The notes beneath the pieces are model-generated. The model had not been told where the DNA came from. It did no database searches and worked only from the letters and a program-made list of their open reading frames with translations. From a virus, in IMG/VR virus record IMGVR_UViG_3300009481_000097, positions 1 through 24,138 of that record: 24,138 nucleotides of DNA; one strand, 5' to 3'. The position numbers and the translations under genes were made by a program. Positions 11,927 through 21,800 of this stretch are shown piece after piece. Numbering within the stretch: position 1 is the first letter of the stretch; every line of letters starts with the position of its first letter.

Positions 11927-12088
11927 CTATTTTTTAATAGCGGATGTAATAGGGTTTTTAAACAAAACGCCACCTATGAAAGCAATAGCAGCGTCTCCGC
12001 CTATTGTTCCAACAGCGCCTAAAACAACTGCAGCTACAACACATACGATAGCTAGCAATTCGCCTTTGATTTCATTTAAGCTGTCCAT
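11927..12088 (-). CDS. Holin-like small membrane protein, 53 aa
   Basis: 53 residues: a short charged N-terminus ('MDSLNEIKGE'), then a long hydrophobic, Ala/Gly/Val-rich stretch from about 11 to 43 that can form one long or two short transmembrane helices ('LLAIVCVVAAVVLGAVGTIG' and 'AAIAFIGGVLF'), then a basic tail ending 'AIKK'. Small size, membrane helices, charged ends and a position directly after the endolysin gene (13-nt overlap) are the usual signs of a phage holin, which permeabilises the membrane for lysis. An SD (ggag) lies 6 nt before this ATG; an in-frame ATG four codons upstream could give a dual start. Confidence 0.68.
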   Translation of the reverse strand: MDSLNEIKGELLAIVCVVAAVVLGAVGTIGGDAAIAFIGGVLFKNPITSAIKK

Positions 12089-12819
12089 AAATATCTCCAT
12101 GTCACTGGTCCAACAATTCCATCTATAACTATAGGATAATTGCGCTGAAATTTCACGACTGCTTTAAAAGTTTTTCGCCCAAAAATCCCATCACATACCA
12201 AGCCACTTCTAATACGTGTGTTTAATTGCTGTTGCAATAACACAACGTATTTGCCTCTAGATCTTTTACGCAGGGGCTTACGTGCAAGCTCACGCCCAAT
12301 ATCTTCTATGTATTTGCCTAGTAAATTCCAATCAACTTGAGAAGGATTATGGTCTTTGACCATCCCACCCTTAACCCAAGAAGCAATTGCGTCAGCAGGA
12401 CAATACGTTTTAGAAAAATCCCTGTGGCATTTAACATACAATTTGTCACCATACTTTTTACGCACGCCATCAACCGCTTCAATTAAAGCATCTTTGCCTT
12501 TGTCGCTCAAATCATCACCTGACCCAATGTATGCGATAGAGATAGTCTTGTAATTAACTCCGTAAGTGGCTGCACCCTGATGCCAGCCACGCCCTTCAAA
12601 GATCTCCCCTGTTTCCCCCGAAACCAAAAAATTATATGCAATAGACTTCCAACCACGTTTCCTTACGTGGTAGCTGTCATGCTGCTTTACACGCTTCCAA
12701 GGATCTTTGGAAGAACCTGTAGTGTGATGCACAACAATGCCAACAGGCTTGATGCGAAAAGGAGATAAACGTCTCCCACTTTCAATAGCTCCCCATTCTT
12801 TTCTCTTAATGTACTTCAT
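12076..12819 (-). CDS. N-acetylmuramoyl-L-alanine amidase endolysin, 247 aa
   Basis: Peptidoglycan amidase for host lysis. Residues about 20-165 form an Amidase_2/PGRP domain: 'GIVVHHTTG' (H32 as zinc ligand), Y61 in 'SIAYNFLV', and 'KCHRDFSKTYCPAD' (H132, C140 as zinc ligands), matching the T7-lysozyme H/H/C zinc set. Residues about 188-247 form a PG_binding_1 cell-wall-binding domain ('LLQQQLNTRIRSGLVCDGIF', then 'VVKFQRNYPIVIDGIVGPVT'). There is no signal peptide, so export depends on the holin. It lies 21 bp after the giant gene's stop and overlaps the holin-like gene. The two-domain layout is usual for phages of Gram-positive-type hosts. Confidence 0.93.
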   Translation of the reverse strand: MKYIKRKEWGAIESGRRLSPFRIKPVGIVVHHTTGSSKDPWKRVKQHDSYHVRKRGWKSIAYNFLVSGETGEIFEGRGWHQGAATYGVNYKTISIAYIGSGDDLSDKGKDALIEAVDGVRKKYGDKLYVKCHRDFSKTYCPADAIASWVKGGMVKDHNPSQVDWNLLGKYIEDIGRELARKPLRKRSRGKYVVLLQQQLNTRIRSGLVCDGIFGRKTFKAVVKFQRNYPIVIDGIVGPVTWRYLWTA

Positions 12820-12840
12820 ATCTATAGTCCTAATTGTCCC

Positions 12841-15800
12841 CTATTTGTCCTTGAGAGACTCTCTTTCCATCCAACGTAACATATTATCTATTTCTTCTTG
12901 CTCATAACCTTGCGATTGCAGCGTTCGCTGTTGTTCTGCTTGAGTATTGGTCCTTAAGCCAATACCAGTAAAATAACTTAAATAAGTAGAAAGCGCACGA
13001 TCTTGATAGCGTTGTTCATCAGGCAACAACCTGCGAACATCACCCAAAATAGGCAACATGGTCATCAACATGTTCATGTCGTAATCCCTAACCATTATTT
13101 TTCCGTTTTGTGCTTGTTTGTAAATGCCTGCAGTTAATAACGCTTCAGTCATTCCCGAAATGTTAAACGCTGTAGGTACTTGAACAAAGCGCCCATCATA
13201 ATTGTAGCCTTTCCAGAAATTTCTACTTGTTCCACGTTCAAGCGGAGCTTTTAACAGTGGCGACAAGTTAGAAGCAAGAGTAGATAATCCGCCTACAGCT
13301 TTGTCTATGGGTGTTCCGCTGGTCGTAAAAAAGGGATCAATAGTTTCTGCTAGAACTTTTTGTGGCAAGTCAGGAAGCATCCACATTTTTTCACCCTTGT
13401 AAGACCAAGGGGTTTCAAATCCGCCTTGTCTTACAAAGTAATCTGGCACAGGCGCATTGTCTTTCTCCCCATATCCAGTAAATTCTTTTTTGAAATGTTC
13501 AACACGTGCAAACTTTTTAGGTTGTTTAAATACTTCTTCAGCCATCAAAGGCAAAGCACGCTTTGTCCAAACATAAAATGGGTAGATACGTTTAATTACG
13601 CCACGTTCAAACATACTTAAGTCATCGTAATCAAAATGATATTTAATCACGTTCTCAAATGCGTCATCTACGCTTCCGCCTTTTAAGATTGTGTCAAAGC
13701 CAAGAACACCACGCAAATAAGTTTCAGTTCCTATACCTATGTTCCTGTTTGCTTGCAAGAAAGCGTTACGAGAACTCATAGGGTTAACTTTGTTTATTGC
13801 TCGCAGGATACCTTTAGGAGATCCCAATTTTTCAGGCAATCTTTTTGCAACGTCAAACTCAATAGCTGCGCCACCAATTTGACCACCGCCCAGTATTCCA
13901 CCTTCACGCATTTGATCTATAATCTTCACGTGTTCAGGATTTACTTGAGATATGTTTTCCCAAATGCCACGTTTGCGCATACTGTTCTTTAATGATTGAG
14001 CGTACTTATCTAAACCTTCTCGTTGTGCAAATTGATATTGGCTTTTCCAATACGCATTCTGAAAACGTCTATACGTTTTCGGATTGCCTACACCAGCAAG
14101 ACTATTCATAAACACGCCTGAGAAAAAGTTACGTGAATGGAAGCCAGTTTTACCAATCAAATAACCTTTAACCAAGTTATGCACAGAATCATAAGTGCGC
14201 AAGAATTTTCTCATGCCACCATCTGCTTGCCATTTAATGACATCGCCCATTGAGTTCACAATTTCTTGCGGACCTTGAGAACCTACTCCATAAGGTCTGT
14301 AACCTGATGCAAAAGTGTTTTCAAAAGTTTTAACAAAATCATCAATTTTGTTTTCATCCCACTTGTTAATGTTCAACCATTTAGCATTAACGTAATCCTG
14401 TCCTTCTTTCCCAAACTTTTTAGCAGCTTGGTTCAAATCATTAGAAGTCGTAATAATTCTTTGAGCGTTAGCAATAAATTCCTCAGCAACTATTTGCATT
14501 TCTTCATTCAACAAAGCCACAGATTCACGCAAGGCAGGTATTAAAGCTTCAGTTTCATTACCTAATTGCCCTGCAGTATTCACAATGCTTGGCGCACCAA
14601 CGTACATGTCATCCTTGATTACATCTTGTGGCAATTGTCTAGTTATTTTTTCTATTAACTCTTCAGCCTTAGCAGCTCCTTCTAACTTAACCTTTAACTG
14701 AGACACTTCTATTTGTAACGCTTCAACCTTCTTAGGAACCTTGTATTCTCTAACAAGATTGCCAGCAGCAGTCTGCTTAGTATCCCAACTCATGCCTAAA
14801 GTACTTATCTCGTTTTCTAAACGAATTATAGATTGAGTGTATGCGTCAATCGCCATATAAGCTTTGTCTTGATTCTGCAACATTGCTTTCCTTTGGTTGC
14901 TCACAAGAGCTTCCAAAGGATTATCAGGATTCTGCGCCCTTGCTTGCGCCCAAGCATCTGGCGCTTTTCTTCCTGCCAAATTACGTTCGTCCGCTAAAAT
15001 CGTCTTTGCGTATTGTTCGTATTCATCCACAAATTTTTGACCAGTAATAACAGGATTTTCTTTAAAGTTCCGAACACTATACGCTAAACCTTCAGCAGTA
15101 CGAGTAAGGTTCTCATTAGGATTAACAACGCTTACAGGGTTAGCTAGCAAAACGTTAGCCCAAGTAGCATCCGCAGAAGCCATAGCACTTCCTGTAGGTG
15201 TAATCATTGCATCAATTACGTTACCCATAGAGTCTATTTTAGGTGCGTAAACAGCTTCGTTGTGATAAAAAGCCATAGCGCCATACCCATCAGCAGCTAA
15301 ACCTTTTTTCATGCTTTCTAACATTTTAGGATAAAGCAAAGCTTCAGGTATTATTTGAGCGTCACCAAAAGATTCCATTTCGTCAATTAAATTTGCTCGC
15401 AAAGCAGGATAAGTGTCAATTGGGTTACCACTTGTAGACATTTCCGTTGCACCAAGTTTGCTTTTTTGAACTTCAGCTAATACTCTGTCAAACTTTGTAG
15501 AGTCAGAAGATATGCGTTTCCCAGTTTTAGGATCAAACATTGCAAATGGTTTCTTTGCGCTTAAACCTCCTATTTGTTCAGATCCAACGGCTCGCATTTT
15601 TTGCAAATGCGACATAATTGAATCAGCTTGAAAAGCAGGTATACCCATATCGTGTGGAGACACTTGACCTATCACGCCTGCATTTAAATAACTGGTTAAT
15701 TGAGTGTAAGTAGGAGCGCTCCCTGCTGCTCTACCAGCAGAAACTTCAGGCATAAAATCTAAAGGCTTATTGTTCTTTATAGTTGAAGGCGAAACGTTAA

Positions 15801-18800
15801 ATGCTCCCTGATACTCGTTAAAATGCATTTTTAATATGTCGTCAATTTCTTCCCTAGTAGAAGTTTTTTTCAACTTAGCAACATCAATACCCATTTCTTC
15901 AAAAATCATTCTTCGTTGTTCTGGGGTTCCATGCTGCAATTTATTTACAATTTCTTTACGCAATTGTTTAGGATCTATACCTTGTAATTGGTGAACAGGA
16001 ACATCCAAAATAGTTCCGCCAGTGTATTCATTAGCAGGCATCATGTAATGATGTGTGCTATTTCCCGCCATACTGTATTGACCACCTACAAGATTTTTTA
16101 CAATAGGAGAATCTAAAGCTATTTGTTGATTAACAAATCCTAAGTTCTTGTCAGAGTTTAAAGCGTTAAAAAAAGCTAAATCTTTTTTAATAGACATTTC
16201 GCTTGCGCTTTGTAAGCGAATTAATCCCTGCCTATGAGTTTCTAACTTGTTCATAACATCGCTTACAGCCCAATTACGCAAATCCTCAATTTCTTTATTC
16301 GTAAATGGTGTTCCACCGCTTCGTACTTCAGCTATACGAGCCACATAAGAAGAAATAAATTCTTGATTTTCTAAATAAAAATCACTTGAATGCGACGCAA
16401 TAGCGTTTTCGGCGACAATATTGTCAATGTCTAAAAGATTCCAATGATCTCCACTCGCAGTATAGTTGTCTAACGTTTGAGCAAATTCAACTGCTGAACG
16501 CCTGTCGTTTTTAAAACGTATATTAGAAATAGTTTCTTTCGGACCTTGATCCGACAAATGCCTAAGAGGATCTAAACCCCTGAGTGAACCAAAATCTGAT
16601 TCTTCAACAATATCAGTAGCGCCTTTTATGTTTCTATAAAGACCTTCTGTCATGTAAGCAGCACTAGTAACAGGGGCGACATCAAAGGCAGCTTCACCAG
16701 CGCCTCTTCTTGTCGCACCCATAGGCGCAACAGCACTTAAAAACGATATTTCTTCTTCGCTTAATTGCGCTCCTTTAGCTCTTCCTAAATAAATTTGTTC
16801 CCAAGGAGCAGCGTTACCGCCCTGCAACTCTAAATACCCAATAAAGCTTAATTTCTCATTAAATGAAAGAATATCCCACTCAGCAATATTTCTGTTATCT
16901 AAAGCCTTCATTGTTTCAAGCGTTTCAGCCCCCAAATTCAAACGAGCATTTTTGTGATTAACAGTTTCACTTCTGTCAAAAGCTTTCAAAAAGTCTTCTT
17001 GATCCTTGTTCAAAGACACGTCAGAAAGTTTTCTTTCCGTGTCTCCTTGACGCAAGTAATTAATTAACTCATCGTAAGTATCGCCGTCTTCCCTGTATGC
17101 GTATTCCAAATTCGTAAGCTCATGGTCACGCCAAGCCTTATTACGATTAGGGGTATAAGCGCCTCCGTCAATTTGTTGATAACTAGTAAACAAACGAGCA
17201 GCACCTTTAACATTTGGATCTCCTTTAATGCTGTCAACAATTTGAGAATCTAATTGATGATGAATGTCACGAAACGCATCAAAGCCTTCTTCAGTCAAAG
17301 GATTGTAAGGATCTGCCTTCATAAGGTACTCGGCTGCAGATTGAGTCTGATGCACTGGAGGCAAACCAAGAATCTTTATGCTATCACTTCCACGTGGAGC
17401 GTCAACAGAAAAAATCGTAGCATCAGTCATTCCTTGAGGTGAATACGTAGCATCTGCTTGTGTAGTGTTAATCCACAAACTATCTAACCAAGAACTTCTT
17501 GGAACGTTTTGCGTACCACTAAAGTCTTTGGGGCGAACACCCGACATGTTGCTAGTTCCTTTGCCATAGCCATGCTGAACGTAAAAACTCATACGTTCTT
17601 GAACAGCAGCAGCAGAACTAGGAACTTTATCTATAGCAGGAGTTCCATTAGCTACTTTTGCTATAAAGTAACGACTAACAGAATTTGCTGTTTGCTCATC
17701 AACTTCAGGCAAAGCACCATAAACATTTACATTAATGTTTAATTCCTCTCTAGCTTCTCGCATAGCAGCTTCAATAGGTGTTTCGCCTTCATCCATACCG
17801 CCTTTAGCGTGACTCCATTTAACCCCACCAAACGGTTCGCCAGTAGAAGGAGTATCAGTAGGCATACGCATAACAACGTTTCCGTCAGCGTCTACGACAA
17901 CGACACCATATCTAATTGATCTACCATCTGGAGTTACAGTATCTGTCATAGAACCTGACCACAAAGCGTTATCTACAGCTTCATCCACATCCCACGTATA
18001 TTTATCAGGCGTCAATCCTGCGATGCCGTCTTTGACTTTATTTCTTCTATTTGTCTCTACCCAATCTTCATAATATCCACGCCCAGAAGGAGGTTCATTT
18101 CCAAGCGATAACCCATCACCCAATTCCTCTACATAATCTCCCTGTTCCCATTCAGGAAGAGTGTAATCTTCCAAATCTGCAAGAGCTTCAGAATCATTGT
18201 TCAAATAAGCTTCGTCATATTTTTTAGCAAAGTTTTTCTCAGTAAAGTCAGGGTATTCGTCAGGTCGCATCAATACGGTATCAGCAGCATCTTCTTCAAA
18301 TAAACTTTTTTGAAATTGAATGTCATCAGCACGTTTTATATTCGGTGTGTAACCAAAACTCATTGCTTCTAAAACGTCTGGGTTTGATTTTGACCAACGC
18401 TCAAATTCTTTAAGCACAGAAACGTCTCTTAAAATTCCTTCCCTGTCTGCCGTATTTAGCTTTGTTCCATTTCTAACTTCACGTATTGCATCTCGCACAG
18501 AAAACGATTTAATTGCTTGCGTTTCTCCGTCATTGCTTATCCAAGACGGCAAACCCTCTTTTTGAGATGTTCTTTGCTGAGCTGTATGCGCAGGACTAAT
18601 AATATTTTTGACAGTTTCTTCATCAAAATTAGAAGCAAGTTTTGCTTCCATAAGTTCTTTGCCTTCTAACAAAGGAGGAGTTTCTTCTAAATGATTTCCT
18701 AAAACTTCCTGCAAGTTTTTAGTTCTTACTTCAAGCCAATCAGTAAACATTTCCACATCATTAGCGGTAGCTTCAGGTCCTAAAGTTTGTTTAACGAAAC

Positions 18801-21800
18801 CTTCCCACCCTCCGTAACCGCTTCGCATTTCTGCAATTGTTTCAAATTGGATTCCAAGTTCAAACCAAAAAGTTTCATTTTCTTGCATTTCGCTTCTGAA
18901 CATTGTCTGCCATTTACTTGGCTGATTTTCAAACTCTTCACTAAAGAAAGTTCCCATAGAACCATCAGCATTTTCTAATTCATCTACAGCACGCCAATCA
19001 AATCCCTGCGTATTTGCTTTAGATAAACCTTGCGCTCTGTAATGAAAAGAAGCACCATTGTCTATACGCACAACAGCACCAGTTAGCATGTCAATTCCGA
19101 TATTGTCAGCGTCATAGCCGACAACATCGGAATTGGATACCAAAATATCCATTAACATTTGTTCTTTGATTCTTTGACTAAACGGAACTACTTCATTAAC
19201 ATTCGCTTGCGCCTGATAACGAGCTAATTCTTCAGGGCTGCTAGCAATAGCATGAGTACCATTTTTGAATTTAATTACGCTTACATCAGATATAGGGGGG
19301 CTTCCTTGAGGGAAAGCAAGTCCGTCACTGAATTTAGCTATTTTCCATTGCCCATTTTGCAACATGTCGCCAACCATAAAATCGCCAGCGTTAGCTTGCT
19401 GACGTAAAAAGTCAGGTGCAAAACTATCAGTTGAACTTTGCCAAGAATTAGGAGCAGCTTTAGAAGTTTGCCTACCTGTAGCTAAAGTATCCATTCGTCT
19501 ATACAAAGCATCGGCAAGCACTTCGCTTTGGACTCTGTTCCTAGCTACGTCATCTATAGTGTGACCGTATTCTGTGAACACAGCAGCTTCATCGCCTTGT
19601 TCTAAATTAGGGTCATAGCGTTTAATGTAAAAATCTAATTCATCGCCTTCTATGTTTGTGCGAATATGAAAACCTACGTTAGTGCCACCCTGTACCGCTT
19701 GTATGCGATTATTCAACCTAGCAACAGGGTTAACGCCTTTGCCTTTAGCAGCAGCACTAGCTTGTATAACCCGACCATTTTTTAAAATGGTCGTAACATC
19801 AGCTAAATTATTTGTAGACAATGCACCCATTTGCATTTGCCACATATCACGAGCTTCTTTTAAGTTAATAAAATCTTGAAGACCTTTTTCTACAACAACT
19901 TGCCCAACCCCATCTGTGTCTATCTGAATTTTCATAGGAGGGATAACAGGGTTTTCTTCTAACGCAAATTGATAAATAGCCAACTGATCGTATAAATCAT
20001 TTTCTATTTGACTAATAGCGCTTTGTATCTCAGAACCAGATTCAATAGGGCGAACACGCAAGTCATTTCCCATCGTTCCATAAAAAGTTAAAATAGCTTC
20101 ACGAAACTCTGGATCAGTTCTCAAAGTATCTGAAGTGCGCAAATCCATAGGACTACTAGCATTCTTTGCAATGCCCTCGTCTACCTTGCGTAAAATAGTT
20201 GCTTGAGCTTCCTCAACGTTTGCAACTGTAGGCAATTTACCAAGAATCTCTTCCTGTATTCCTTCCCTACCTATAATTTGTTCTATTTCAGTTAAAACAT
20301 TTTGAGCTTTAGCGTTACTTTTTTCTATAGTCGCAAGCATGTTATCAAATTGAGCAACTGGATTAACAACAAGATTGTCCATCGTTGCACCAATTTGCAC
20401 AGTCATTGATACGTTTGTGCCAAAAGCCGTTTGGTCCAAGTTGTCCAAAACAGAAACCATTTTCATCAAGTCAGTATTGACCTGTACGTTATTGCGAGCC
20501 GATCCATCAGGCATAGTCATTTGCCATTGAAAACCATTAGGTGTTTCATCTGTAACAGTGCCTACAAACCCAGAACTTTTAACCAAACCATCAAAAGCTT
20601 CACCAATACCATTTTCGTCAACAACATCCGCAAGCTGAGCACTAACAAATTCATCTACGTTCCTATGAATAGAAGGATCAAATTTGCCAATTACCTGACG
20701 GTAAACATCAAAGTTTTCTTGACCCCCCACAATAGAAGATATTATTTGCTTATTTTTCATAAGCTCTCGTGTGCCTGTTCGCAATGATTGCGCATACAAC
20801 CTGATCCTATTGCCGTCACCTTTAGCTTGAACCACGAGTTCCTGTATGCGATTCATCTTCTTTTGCAAAGGCATTATTTCTTTAAAATCAGTTGAAGCCA
20901 ACCTAGCCAACTCAATACGAGTATTCTCAGATTGCTTGTTTAAATCAATAATTGTTGTTTCTAAACCATCTACAATTTCTTCCTGCTTAATTTGTTTCTC
21001 AACGTATTCATTTAATTTAAATTCTGCCTCTTCGTATTCTTTTATTCGCAATGCGTGTGCTTCCATAGCATCATCAAGTTGTTGCTTTTTTAAAGCGTAA
21101 TTAGAATTATCCCAAGCGACATTAGAAATTGATCCTTCGCCAGAAGCTGCAAGATCTCCTGCCAATTGATCTAATTTTTGTTGCCCATTATTAATAGACC
21201 TACTAAGACCATGCAATTTAAAAGTAAGCTTGTCCATCTCTTGCGTAGGGAAAGTAGTTAACGACGCAATTCTGTCAACAAACACGCCTTTACGTTTTAA
21301 TACTTCTTCTGTAAAAACATCGCCTGTCCTTATAGATAAACCACCTATATAAGCAGACAACGCACGACTTATATTGTCATCAAACAATTCGTAACCAATT
21401 TGCAGATCTTCCATCACAAAAGCTATTTGTTTTTCAATAGAAGGAGCCTTACCGCTTGCTACCCTGTTGCTCAAAACCCAAGCATGACCATCAGGCAAGC
21501 TAGAACCTACGTCAAACAACTCATATCCCATGAACCCCTTAGTAACGCCCTCGTTACCCAATTCCCATATAGCTGTTGCTTTCGTTTTCCCTTTAGCAAC
21601 TTTCTTAGCTACAAGTTCGTCAAAAGCATTATCAGAAATAAGAGAACGTTTAAGTTCATGTTGTGTCAAAGCATCCGTATTAGATATGCGACCCTTCTTT
21701 AAACCAAAAGTCCCTGAACGTCTCTGAATATATTCACGAGCTTCTTCATTTAAAATACGTGGAACATAAAAAGGAACCTCGCCAACAAATTCGTAACCAG

